Shown piece after piece: positions 9,610 to 17,403 of a DNA stretch of 64,000 nt. Within the stretch, counting starts at the first letter, position 1. Each line of letters begins with the position of its first letter. Origin of the DNA: Tsuneonella aeria (GTDB taxonomy: Bacteria; Pseudomonadota; Alphaproteobacteria; Sphingomonadales; Sphingomonadaceae); the NCBI RefSeq assembly GCF_009827495.1, contig NZ_WTZA01000001.1, forward strand, positions 1,810,001-1,874,000, written 5' to 3'. Below the pieces are notes generated by a model that made no database searches, had not been told where the DNA came from, and saw nothing but the letters and a program-made list of their open reading frames with translations. The translations under genes and the position numbers were made by a program.

Positions 9610-10568
9610 GGCACCACGAAACGCAAGGCAGGGCCGGGCGTGATGACGTACGATCCGGCCGGAAACGCCTCGCCATCGAGAATGAACCGGTCGCCCAGAT
9701 CGAGTTCGATCCGGTCCGTGGAGCAACGATGCACGCCCGCCTCGCGCAGCCAGTCGCCATTCCACCCGAACGCGATCATCGGAATCGTTGCCAGCACTCT
9801 CCGGCGTGGGTGATCCATCACCGCCAGCTTCAGGCCGCGGAGATCGCCGAATGGCTTCATCCCGAAGGGATAGCGTTCGAGTGTCGCAGCGAGCAGGAAC
9901 GTACGGCGGTCCGGATCGCCCTGGCCACCATGCGGCAGCTCGGCGGCATCGGCACCGGTGCGCACGCGCATCGGGGCGCCCCGCCGCCAGACGTTGCGGT
10001 CAGACCCGAACAGGCCCTGGAGGACACCCCAGGCGGCCGTGGCCGCCACCGCAACGCTGTCGAACGCGCCGAGGCGATGCGCGTCCTGACCCGCGCGCAC
10101 GGCGGTGGTGAAGATGCCGGCCCCGAACACGAAGCCGAGCATCGTCCCGCCGCCTTCGCGATCGCTCACGCACATCGGCCGCCGTTCGATGCGGCTGCCG
10201 CGCGCCACGGCATCGATCACGCCCGCCAGCGTCCAGTGGTTCGGCGCGCCCAGGTCCACATTGAGCGCATTGGTCTTGCCTGCCGGTATGACCGCGAATT
10301 CGGGCCAGTCGTCCTCGTACACCGCGAGACCTGCGGTCAGCACGTCGCGAACCGTACCGTCCCCGCCGCTTATCGCTATGCACCGCACGCCCTGTTGGCG
10401 GAATCCTTCCAGGACGGCAGTCAGCTCACCGCGCTGGGCGGGAGTGGCGACGATCACGTCGGGGCGGCCGGCCACTTCGCCCGCCAGCGCACGATTGCGG
10501 TGGCTGCGCGGGTTGAAGATCAGCCCGATCTTCGGCGACGCTGATGGTGCGGGCGGCATGGCGGACAT
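9606..10568 (-). CDS. Diacylglycerol kinase-like lipid kinase (DAGK catalytic domain)
   Basis: The 320-residue protein has the DAGK/sphingosine-kinase catalytic signature: LIFNPRSHRN at the N-terminus, the nucleotide motif ISGGDGTVRDVLTAGL near residue 70 and VIPAGKTNALNVDLGAP. The C-terminal half is beta-rich (DRFILDGEAFPAGSYVITPG), as in YegS/DgkB-like enzymes. Start ATG 10568 is chosen; a second ATG lies three codons inside. It should phosphorylate diacylglycerol or a related lipid. It is translationally coupled to the Tam41-like gene. Confidence 0.82.
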   Translation of the reverse strand: MSAMPPAPSASPKIGLIFNPRSHRNRALAGEVAGRPDVIVATPAQRGELTAVLEGFRQQGVRCIAISGGDGTVRDVLTAGLAVYEDDWPEFAVIPAGKTNALNVDLGAPNHWTLAGVIDAVARGSRIERRPMCVSDREGGGTMLGFVFGAGIFTTAVRAGQDAHRLGAFDSVAVAATAAWGVLQGLFGSDRNVWRRGAPMRVRTGADAAELPHGGQGDPDRRTFLLAATLERYPFGMKPFGDLRGLKLAVMDHPRRRVLATIPMIAFGWNGDWLREAGVHRCSTDRIELDLGDRFILDGEAFPAGSYVITPGPALRFVVP

Positions 10569-10651
10569 GGGTCCGGCGCCTTTAGACGCCCACCGCGGGG
10601 CGTGCCAGAACACTTTTGCCCGCGCCAGCGCCGCGCGTTATCGTCACGGGC

Positions 10652-11851
10652 ATGCTTCATCCCGACCTCATCGATTCGGCCCAGGCGCTTTCCGACCGGA
10701 TCGTCTCGCTGCGCCGCGCCATCCATGCCGAGCCGGAACTGGGGCTGGACACTCCGAAGACCCTTGCCAAGGTGCGTGCCGCCCTCGCCCACCTGCCGCT
10801 CGAGTGGCGGGAAGGGGGCTCCACCACGGGGGCGGTTGCCACGTTGAAAGGCGCGAAGCCCGGCCGCCGGGTGCTGCTGCGGGGCGACATGGACGCGCTG
10901 CCGATGGAGGAGCAGAGCGGCCTTGCGTTCGCATCGACCATCCCCGGACGCATGCATTCCTGCGGCCACGATACCCACACGGCCATGCTCGCTGGCGCGG
11001 CCGAGCTGCTCGCGGCACGTCAAAGAGAATTCTCAGGCGAGGTACAATTCATGTTCCAGCCGGGCGAAGAGGGGTTTCATGGTGCGCGCCACATGCTCGA
11101 GGACGGTTTGATCGAGCCGCTGCCCGAAGCCGCCTTCGCGCTGCACATCATGCCCAACGCCCGTCACGGCGCGGTCGCTGGGCGAGCCGGTGCGCTGATG
11201 GCGAGTGCGGACCAGCTCGACATCGTGATCGAAGGGCGCGGCGGCCATGCCTCGATGCCGCACCACACCCTCGATCCCGTGCCGGCCGCCTGCGCCGTGG
11301 TGACGGCTTTGCAGGCAATGGTCACGCGCCGCTTCAACGCGGCGGAGGCGGTCGTGGTGACGGTGACGATGATCGAGGCCGGATCGGCCCACAACGTGAT
11401 CCCCGACAAGGTGACCCTGCGCGGCACGATCCGGACGCTGACCCCGCGCAACCGGACGCGCGTTCACGAACTCGTCGCCGAGACAGCGCAAGGCATCGCG
11501 GCCGGCCACGGCGCGGCGGCGCACGTCACCATCACCCCGGGCTTTCCGGTCACCGTATGCGACGCCCGCGCGGTCGCCATCGGCGAGGGGGTGACGACCG
11601 CGCTGTTCGGCGCCCGGGACTGGATCGCCCTGCCCGCGCCGATCATGGGGGCGGAGGATTTCTCCTACGTCCTCGAACAGGTGCCCGGCGCGATGTTCTT
11701 CCTCGGTGTCGCGGCAGAGGACAACGAGGACTGGCGCAGCGCCTGCGCCATCCATAGCCCCCGGATGTACGTCGACGAGCGCGCGCTGCCCCGCGGCAGC
11801 GCCCTGCTGGCCGGCTGCGCGCTGCGTTTCCTGGAGCGCGGCTTCGACTAG
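10652..11851 (+). CDS. M20 family amidohydrolase (HipO/IAA-amino acid hydrolase type)
   Basis: This 399-residue zinc-dependent amidohydrolase hydrolyses N-acyl amino acids or related amides. Metal and catalytic motifs are visible: LRGDMDALPM, MHSCGHDTHTAML with the metal Cys/His, FQPGEEGFHGARHM and the C-terminal MGAEDFSYVLEQVPGAMFFLG. The first ATG at 10652 is used; an upstream TTG would only add a short Pro-rich lead. It is divergent from the lipid kinase and lies upstream of an acyl-CoA ligase on the same strand. The natural substrate is unknown. Confidence 0.9.
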   Translation: MLHPDLIDSAQALSDRIVSLRRAIHAEPELGLDTPKTLAKVRAALAHLPLEWREGGSTTGAVATLKGAKPGRRVLLRGDMDALPMEEQSGLAFASTIPGRMHSCGHDTHTAMLAGAAELLAARQREFSGEVQFMFQPGEEGFHGARHMLEDGLIEPLPEAAFALHIMPNARHGAVAGRAGALMASADQLDIVIEGRGGHASMPHHTLDPVPAACAVVTALQAMVTRRFNAAEAVVVTVTMIEAGSAHNVIPDKVTLRGTIRTLTPRNRTRVHELVAETAQGIAAGHGAAAHVTITPGFPVTVCDARAVAIGEGVTTALFGARDWIALPAPIMGAEDFSYVLEQVPGAMFFLGVAAEDNEDWRSACAIHSPRMYVDERALPRGSALLAGCALRFLERGFD

Positions 11852-11948
11852 CGCCTTGCACGCGCCGCCTGCGTGCAGCAACCTGCCCGAGCCGAGGGAT
11901 TCGCCGCGCGAGACGGCAGACGCTCGGGGCCGTGATGGGGAGAGGCTG

Positions 11949-13487
11949 ATGAATTATCCCGACAATTCGCGCACCCTGAGCGAAGCGCTGGACCAGTGGG
12001 CGCGCGCCATTCCGGGCAGCGTGGCGCTGCGCCATGGTGAGGTCACGGTCGACTGGCGCACCTATGATCGCCACGCCACACAGGTCGCCAACGGCCTTGC
12101 CGCCATGGGCCTGAAGCGGGGCGACCGCGTGGTCTATCTCGGCAAGAATGGCTGGCGCGCCTGCGAGCTCGCCATGGGCGCGGCGCGCGCAGGCATGGTG
12201 ATCGTGCCCGTTATCTGGCGTCTCGCGCCGGTGGAGATCGCCTACATCGTCGAGGACGCGCAGGCCGCCGCGCTGTTCGTCGAACCGATGTTCGAAGGCC
12301 AGGCATTCGAGGGCCCGCGCATGACGATGGACGACGCGTTCGACGCGTGGCGCGACGGGCAGAGCGACGCGCCCGCCGCGGCCGCCATCGACCGCGGCGA
12401 CGTGTTCCTGCAGCTCTACACCTCCGGCACCACCGGCATGCCCAAGGGGGTCATGCTGACGCACCGCAACGCCACCGTGCTGCGGCCGATCATGCAGGAC
12501 CAGGGCCTTGGCTGGTTCAGCGCGGCCCCGGGCGACACGCTGATCCACGCGATGCCGTTCGGCCATATCGCCGGCGTGGGATCGGTCACCAGCGCGGCGA
12601 ACGGCGGGCAGGAACTCATCATCCATACCGAGTTCGATCCGGCGCTGATCCTGAAGGACATCCAGCGTTACCGCGCCAAGTGGGCCTTCCTGGTGCCGGC
12701 CGCGCTGGCGATGATGCTGGACCATCCCGATGCGAAGGACGCCGACTTCTCGGGGCTCGAAGGTATGGCCTATGGCGCGAGCCCGATCCCGCTCGACCTG
12801 CTGCAACGCGGGGTGGAGCGGCTGGGCTGCGATTTTGCGCAGATGTACGGCATGACGGAAACCTACGGCACCGTCGTCAGCCTGGCGCCCGAGGATCACA
12901 GGCCGGGGCGGGAACATGTCATGCGCTCCGCCGGCAAGGCCCTGCCTTCGGTCGAGATCCGCATCCTGGACGAGGACGGCAACCCGCTGCCGCCCGGCAC
13001 GATCGGCGAAGTGGCGATCAACAGCCCGACCAACATGACCGGTTACTGGAACAAGCCGGAAGAAACCGCGCGCGTGCTGTCCCCCGACAACTGGCTGCTG
13101 ACCGGCGATGCCGGGATCATGGACGCGGAAGGCTATCTCTACATCCAGGACCGCATCAAGGACATGATCATCTCGGGCGGCGAGAACATCTATCCCGCCG
13201 AAGTGGAAAGCGCGATCTACGGCCACCCCGACGTGGCCGACGTCGCCGTGATCGGCGTGCCGGACTCACTGTGGGGCGAAGCGGTGAAGGCCATCGTCGT
13301 CCCCCGCCCCGGCACCGCGCCCGAACCCGACAGGGTGATCGACTGGGCCCGCCAGCGCATCGCCGGCTTCAAATGCCCCAAGACCGTGGACGTGGTGGAT
13401 GCCCTGCCGCGCAATCCTTCGGGCAAGATCCTGCGCCGCGAGTTGCGCGCGCCATACTGGGAAGGGCGCGACCGGCAGGTGAATTGA
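11949..13487 (+). CDS. Class I adenylate-forming acyl-CoA ligase
   Basis: The 512-residue ANL-superfamily enzyme activates a carboxylic acid with ATP and loads it on CoA. It has the P-loop LYTSGTTGMPKGVMLTHRN near residue 157, the A5 motif MYGMTETYG, the A7-A8 hinge LTGDAGIMDAEGYLYIQDR, IISGGENIYPAEVE and the catalytic lysine region PSGKILRREL at the C-terminus. A GAG-rich ribosome site precedes ATG 11949. Length fits medium- or long-chain fatty acyl-CoA synthetases. Chain specificity cannot be read from sequence. Confidence 0.9.
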   Translation: MNYPDNSRTLSEALDQWARAIPGSVALRHGEVTVDWRTYDRHATQVANGLAAMGLKRGDRVVYLGKNGWRACELAMGAARAGMVIVPVIWRLAPVEIAYIVEDAQAAALFVEPMFEGQAFEGPRMTMDDAFDAWRDGQSDAPAAAAIDRGDVFLQLYTSGTTGMPKGVMLTHRNATVLRPIMQDQGLGWFSAAPGDTLIHAMPFGHIAGVGSVTSAANGGQELIIHTEFDPALILKDIQRYRAKWAFLVPAALAMMLDHPDAKDADFSGLEGMAYGASPIPLDLLQRGVERLGCDFAQMYGMTETYGTVVSLAPEDHRPGREHVMRSAGKALPSVEIRILDEDGNPLPPGTIGEVAINSPTNMTGYWNKPEETARVLSPDNWLLTGDAGIMDAEGYLYIQDRIKDMIISGGENIYPAEVESAIYGHPDVADVAVIGVPDSLWGEAVKAIVVPRPGTAPEPDRVIDWARQRIAGFKCPKTVDVVDALPRNPSGKILRRELRAPYWEGRDRQVN

Positions 13488-13627
13488 AGGGCGTCCCCCG
13501 CCATTCCGGACCGGCTCCCGATTGCGCAGGAAAGCAACGCCCGCGGGCAGGCTCGGTGTCCCAGGTCGGACGCGGACGTTCAGCAAAACGATCCCTCGAC
13601 GTTCGCGGGTCGGCTAGAAGGCGCGGG

Positions 13628-14143
13628 ATGACACAGGGCACAGCGCAGGTTCGGCTCGATCCGCTCCAGGTGTCCGATGTCGAGGCCGTTCTTGCGATCC
13701 AGCACGATGTCTATCCCGCAGCGCTGGTCGAGGACCGCCCGGTCTTCCTCAGCCGGATCGCGCTGCCGCGCAGTTACTGCCTGGCCGCGCGGGAAGGGGC
13801 GCGGCTCATCGGCTATCTGGTCGCGCATGGCTGGTTTGCGAACGCGCCCCCGCCGCTGGGGGCGGTCCTGACCGCCGAAGCGCCAGGCGATGTCCTGTAC
13901 ATCCACGACCTGGGCGTTTCGCGCGAAGGCCGCGGCTCGGGTATCGGTCGGACGCTCGCCCTACGCGCGATGGAATTGGCCGCGGGCGATGGCATTAAAG
14001 AGGCGCAGCTCATCGCCGTCGGCGGCGCGGAACCGTTCTGGAGACGCCTCGGCTTCGCGGAAGGCGCGGCTGCGGCCCGAATTCGGCCGAAGCTGCAAGG
14101 CTATGGCCCCGGCAGCAGATGGATGACCCGCCGGATCGGGTGA
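13628..14143 (+). CDS. GNAT family N-acetyltransferase
   Basis: The 171-residue protein has the GNAT fold: LDPLQVSDVEAVLAIQHDVYP at the N-terminus, IGYLVAHGWF, and the acetyl-CoA loop VSREGRGSGIGRTLALRAME near residue 98. FWRRLGF near the C-terminus is the usual final element. The acceptor substrate is unknown. It is the last chromosomal gene before the left border of the integrated element, about 410 bp away. Confidence 0.88.
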   Translation: MTQGTAQVRLDPLQVSDVEAVLAIQHDVYPAALVEDRPVFLSRIALPRSYCLAAREGARLIGYLVAHGWFANAPPPLGAVLTAEAPGDVLYIHDLGVSREGRGSGIGRTLALRAMELAAGDGIKEAQLIAVGGAEPFWRRLGFAEGAAAARIRPKLQGYGPGSRWMTRRIG

Positions 14144-14556
14144 TCGGGTCCGCCCGGGCGCATCAGATGTTCGACTGGTCCGCCGGAACGTCGGGCGGCA
14201 GCGTCGCGGCGCCGCTTTCCTCACTGCATTCGAACGCCACATCGCGCGGCCTGTTTGCGCCTGCCGCGCCTGGCAGCAAGGATTTCGCCGAGTGTTCGGG
14301 AAGTGGGGCGCTTGTTCCGACTTTCCCCGCTCTTGGCGCTGGTGAAGGCGTGTCTTTCCCAAGGCGCAGGGAATCAGCTCCAGCGTCGAACATCGACAGC
14401 CGCAGGGCGTGCCGTCCCCTCGTGACGCCTTCTGCGCTCACGTTGCAGTACAGATCGGGGCAGATATTCCGGGACAACGTCCGCATCGGCCGCGAGTGCA
14501 TGTCTTCACGATGCCGGGCGAATCAAGAAACGGCTGAAAACCCATCATTCCTGCAC
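14144..14556. other. Intergenic region between the GNAT gene and attL
   Basis: This 413-bp stretch precedes the left attachment site and should belong to the original chromosome. A minus-strand frame of 112 codons (14163-14501) has moderately coding-like codon use but no recognisable motif, no clear ribosome site and no coupled neighbour, so I do not call it a gene. I see no tRNA, terminator or repeat here. Confidence 0.5.
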
Positions 14557-14573
14557 TGGCGCACCCGACAGGA
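14557..14573. repeat. attL core (17-bp copy of the tRNA-Arg 3' end)
   Basis: The sequence tggcgcacccgacagga is identical to 32190-32206, where it forms the last 17 bases of tRNA-Arg including the encoded CCA. Here it is not followed by the rest of a tRNA, so it is a fragment duplicated by integration. It lies 139 bp from the integrase start. Confidence 0.9.
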
Positions 14574-14688
14574 CCATAACTGCCTATTCGCGATCATTCG
14601 CCACCAGCCGCGCTTCCCCTTGTGTTCCCTGTTGATTCCGCACTCCCGTTTCGCCTTTGTTCGTTGACCTTCGCGCCGAACCGCGCGA

Positions 14689-14703
14689 AAGTGTGGGAAC
14701 AAG
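14689..14703. repeat. Candidate integrase arm-type site (left)
   Basis: The 15-mer aagtgtgggaacaag recurs exactly at 32109-32123, just inside the opposite end of the element. It is followed at once by a near-copy (gtggggaacat) that runs into the integrase start. Inside position, 116 bp from the core and next to int, fits an arm-type binding site that may also let the integrase regulate its own gene. Confidence 0.55.
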
Positions 14704-14712
14704 GTGGGGAAC

Positions 14713-15879
14713 ATGGCGAAGCTGAATGCACTGCAGGTGAAAAATGCAAAGCCGGGTCGCCACGGGGATGGCGCCGGGCTCTACCTGCTCGTCAAGCCAA
14801 GCGGTTCTAAATCATGGGTGTTGCGTGTCCAGCGCGATGGCAGGCGGCGGGACGTTGGGCTCGGCTCGCTTGCTGCTCTGAGTCTGTCTGAGGCGCGCGA
14901 GAAAGCGGCGGAGCTTCGCAAGCACGCCCTGAATGGCCGCGACCCGATTGCGGAGCGGGACCGCGACCGGCGGCCAGCGCCCACCTTCCGCGAAGCCGTC
15001 AAATACACCCACGAGCAGATGAAGGCCGGTTGGGTCGACAAGAACGCCGCGGCTTTCCTGACATCGCTTGAGACCTACGCCTACCCGGCGCTCGGCAACC
15101 TGCGCGTCGACACCATCGAGGCTGCTCACATCCGCGACATGCTGGCGCCGATCTGGACCACGAAGCCGGAGCTGGCGCGGAAGGTGCGCATGCGCGTCGG
15201 CCAGGTTCTGAATTTCAGCCATTCGAAAGGGTGGAGATCGACCGAGGCTCCCGGGAAGACTGTGTCGATCGGTCTGCCCAAGCAGCCGAAGGGCAAGAAC
15301 TACCTCGCGATGCCCTATGCCGACGTGCCCGGCTTCGTGCAGCAGCTGCGTTCGAAAGCCCCGACACAGGGCCGCCAAGCACTCCAGTTGCTGATCCTGA
15401 CCGCATCAAGGTCCGGCGAGATACGTCGCGGGCGCTGGGGCCAGGTCGATCGGGCAAAACGCCTTTGGAACCGCCCAGCCGACATCATGAAGGAGCGGAT
15501 CGCGCACAGCGTCACTCTGAATAAGCCGGCATTGGCTTTGCTCGCGGAGATCACCGAGGCAGGCGGGTCGACGAAGCCGGACGCGCTCTTCTTCGCCAAT
15601 CGCCATGGTGAGCCGATCTCCGACATGACCATGAACAAGGTGCTGCGCGATGCCGGGCTCAAGTGGAACGTGCATGGCTTTCGCAGCTCATTCCGGGACT
15701 GGGCGGCCGAGCAGATGCCGGAGATCCCTGACCCCGTGGTCGAGGCGGCGCTTGCACACGAAGTGCCCGACAAGGTTGTCCGCGCATACAAGCGCACGAA
15801 CTTCCTAGAGATGCGGCGAAAGTTGCTGGACGCATGGGGCGAGTTTCTTGACCAATCCTCTCTGTCGGCAAATGCATAG
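14713..15879 (+). CDS. int: P4-type tyrosine recombinase/integrase (DUF4102 N-terminus)
   Basis: The 388-residue integrase has the N-terminal DUF4102 domain typical of P4-like island integrases (KPGRHGDGAGLYLLVKPSGS, WVLRVQRDGRRRDVGLGS). A central core-binding region (TFREAVKYTHEQMKAGW) and the C-terminal catalytic domain follow. Catalytic residues are visible: Arg in TASRSGEIR, the HGFRSSFRDW box, the second His in ALAHEVPDKV and the tyrosine in RAYKRTNF. ATG 14713 is preferred over an in-frame GTG three codons earlier. It lies next to attL, as expected for the enzyme that inserted the element at tRNA-Arg. Confidence 0.95.
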   Translation: MAKLNALQVKNAKPGRHGDGAGLYLLVKPSGSKSWVLRVQRDGRRRDVGLGSLAALSLSEAREKAAELRKHALNGRDPIAERDRDRRPAPTFREAVKYTHEQMKAGWVDKNAAAFLTSLETYAYPALGNLRVDTIEAAHIRDMLAPIWTTKPELARKVRMRVGQVLNFSHSKGWRSTEAPGKTVSIGLPKQPKGKNYLAMPYADVPGFVQQLRSKAPTQGRQALQLLILTASRSGEIRRGRWGQVDRAKRLWNRPADIMKERIAHSVTLNKPALALLAEITEAGGSTKPDALFFANRHGEPISDMTMNKVLRDAGLKWNVHGFRSSFRDWAAEQMPEIPDPVVEAALAHEVPDKVVRAYKRTNFLEMRRKLLDAWGEFLDQSSLSANA

Positions 15880-16418
15880 TGGCGCAGGACAACGATCTTC
15901 GGCTCAACATCAGAGCGCTCGCGGCCCTCGGGGGGGCAAGCGCGTCTTGGCGTTCCGACCTCGCAGAACTGTTTTCATCCGACGCCCCTCTTGAGCCTTG
16001 GCTTAGGGAGCGGTTGGCGGCCGCCTTTCTCAACGAAAAGGACACGGGGGCGCGACTTAACTTGGCTAATCACGATGGGGATCGCCGCCACCAGGAAAGC
16101 GTTTCAGCGCGCCACGACTGGATGAAAATCGGTCGTTGGATCAGCTCAAGGTGGGCGGCGAGCGGCAATAAAGAGCAGGCTATCTGGGATGCCAGCGAGC
16201 ACTTCGGCATCAGCGAAGGCAAGGGTAAGAAGTCGATCGAGTACTTCCAAGCGGCGGGCCCGAGAATAGAGCGAGCGCTGAAGACTGATGCGGGCACTGG
16301 CTTGGACCGGGCAACGATCGAGCAGATTTATCATGCGCTCGACTCTGACCCAGAAGATCGGACATGCTTCCGTCAGATCAACAGAGACCTGCTACGCGAC
16401 CTCGGGTTATCGCAGTAA
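15879..16418 (+). CDS. Hypothetical protein coupled to the integrase
   Basis: A 179-residue protein begins at GTG 15879, overlapping the last base of the integrase stop. It is charged and helical, with segments such as WRSDLAELF, WLRERLAAAFLNEKD and AIWDASEHFGISEGKGKKSIEYF; the last could be a helix-turn-helix. I do not recognise the family. Position between integrase and excisionase-like gene suggests a recombination or regulation accessory. No function is assigned. Confidence 0.7.
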   Translation: MAQDNDLRLNIRALAALGGASASWRSDLAELFSSDAPLEPWLRERLAAAFLNEKDTGARLNLANHDGDRRHQESVSARHDWMKIGRWISSRWAASGNKEQAIWDASEHFGISEGKGKKSIEYFQAAGPRIERALKTDAGTGLDRATIEQIYHALDSDPEDRTCFRQINRDLLRDLGLSQ

Positions 16419-16505
16419 AGTGCGATAGGTGGCCCGCTATCGCCGTGTCCCATAACTGGATTGCCGTCCGCCAGCGCCCATGCTGGTTCATTGGAGTACG
16501 GCAAT

Positions 16506-16673
16506 ATGGAACCCCTCACCGTCACGATCGCGGATACCCAGCGAGTAACAGGTCTTGGACGTACGAAGCTGTATGAGCTTATCGGCGACGGAAAACTCCA
16601 GGTAGTGAAAATCGGTCGCCGCACCCTGGTGCGCACCGACAGCATTCGCGCCCTCGTGGATCAGGCCGCGTGA
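16506..16673 (+). CDS. AlpA/excisionase-family helix-turn-helix protein
   Basis: This 55-residue protein is almost entirely one MerR-like winged helix of the excisionase/AlpA type: TIADTQRVTGLGRTKLYELI, then GDGKLQVVKIGRRTLVRTDSI and a short C-terminal helix. Such proteins act as recombination directionality factors or as activators of island genes, as AlpA does in P4 and Gram-negative phage-inducible islands. A GGAG site lies about ten bases before ATG 16506. It stands between integrase and replication genes, as in those satellites. Confidence 0.85.
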   Translation: MEPLTVTIADTQRVTGLGRTKLYELIGDGKLQVVKIGRRTLVRTDSIRALVDQAA

Positions 16674-16679
16674 TCGGCC

Positions 16680-16901
16680 ATGCTCGAAATGAACGGGTTC
16701 GGCTCCCGTAAACGCCGAAGCCGCCACCCTGGGCAAGGGCAGCGGCTCGAAATGTCTCTGGCGGGACACCAAGTATCTAGCACTAGCCGGCAGGTTTTGA
16801 AAGCCTCCGAAGAGCTTTCGAACGCTGTCATTCCGCCCTTGATCGCCAAGCATATTGGCGCCGCGCACCTCGCTGTGCTCATGGCCGGCGGTGATGTATG
16901 A
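16680..16901 (+). CDS. Small hypothetical protein (73 residues)
   Basis: A basic N-terminus (GSRKRRSRHPGQGQRLEM) is followed by a helical C-terminal half (VLKASEELSNAVIPPLIAKHIGAAHLAVL). Its stop overlaps the next start (ATGA at 16898), placing it in a chain of coupled genes leading to the replication protein. I do not recognise it. The coupling is the main evidence that it is expressed. Confidence 0.5.
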   Translation: MLEMNGFGSRKRRSRHPGQGQRLEMSLAGHQVSSTSRQVLKASEELSNAVIPPLIAKHIGAAHLAVLMAGGDV

Positions 16902-17179
16902 GGCGCCTCGATAATCTGGCGCTTCATCGCGCGGTGCCCGTTCGAGCCATCTACCTTCGTCGGGTTTCCGGAGGGCAATGGCAGGCGACTTACTCCGGCG
17001 ATCAATGGACAGGCCCGTTTCACACCCCACCGGGAGAACGTTGGCTCGTCCGGGATGCAGTCCTGCGAGCAGACGTGCGACACGGCCTCCCGATCGTCGA
17101 CGAGGATGGACCGGCGACGCCGGAGCTCTCACTCCCCAACGTGAGGCGCTTTGATGTCCGGTCGGGAGACGCGGCATGA
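16898..17179 (+). CDS. Small hypothetical protein (93 residues)
   Basis: The protein starts at an ATGA overlap and ends at another ATGA at 17176. It is beta-rich (PVRAIYLRRVSGGQWQATYS, PGERWLVRDAVLRADVRHG) and acidic near the C-terminus. No family is recognised. Overlaps on both sides suggest expression together with the DUF3987 replication gene. Confidence 0.6.
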   Translation: MRRLDNLALHRAVPVRAIYLRRVSGGQWQATYSGDQWTGPFHTPPGERWLVRDAVLRADVRHGLPIVDEDGPATPELSLPNVRRFDVRSGDAA

Positions 17180-17403
17180 GCGCGCGCCTTCATGATGGAC
17201 AATGGTATGTCGAGTGCGGCCGCCTTCCGTACGCGCGCCGTGACGGAACGGAGACAACACTCGTTCGCTGGCTCTCGCAGTGCGCCGAGTGTGGCGGCGA
17301 ATTCACGTTCTCGACGCCAATCTCATCGACAAAGTTCCAGCCGAACCGGCGCTGTCGAATGCATCGGCAGCCAGGGCATCGCGTCCGGAGGCCGGAATCA
17401 TGA
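17176..17403 (+). CDS. Small zinc-ribbon-like protein (75 residues)
   Basis: The 75-residue protein has cysteines at CAEC and a later RRC/H segment (NRRCRMHRQPGH), which could form a small zinc ribbon. It is basic and ends in an ATGA overlap with the replication gene at 17400. A DNA- or RNA-binding accessory to the primase-helicase is plausible but inferred only from position and the Cys pair. Confidence 0.6.
   Translation: MSARLHDGQWYVECGRLPYARRDGTETTLVRWLSQCAECGGEFTFSTPISSTKFQPNRRCRMHRQPGHRVRRPES

Noticed and set aside
12347..14143. 598-codon frame overlapping the acyl-CoA ligase and the GNAT gene
   Set aside because: Only its last 171 codons, from ATG 13628, match a family (GNAT). The upstream part is a frame shadow of the ligase.
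14163..14501. Minus-strand frame of 112 codons left of attL
   Set aside because: No motif, no ribosome site and no coupled neighbour; coding-like codon use alone is not enough in this GC-rich genome.
14557..14573. A second tRNA-Arg at the left border
   Set aside because: Only the 3'-terminal 17 bases are present; the rest of the cloverleaf is absent.
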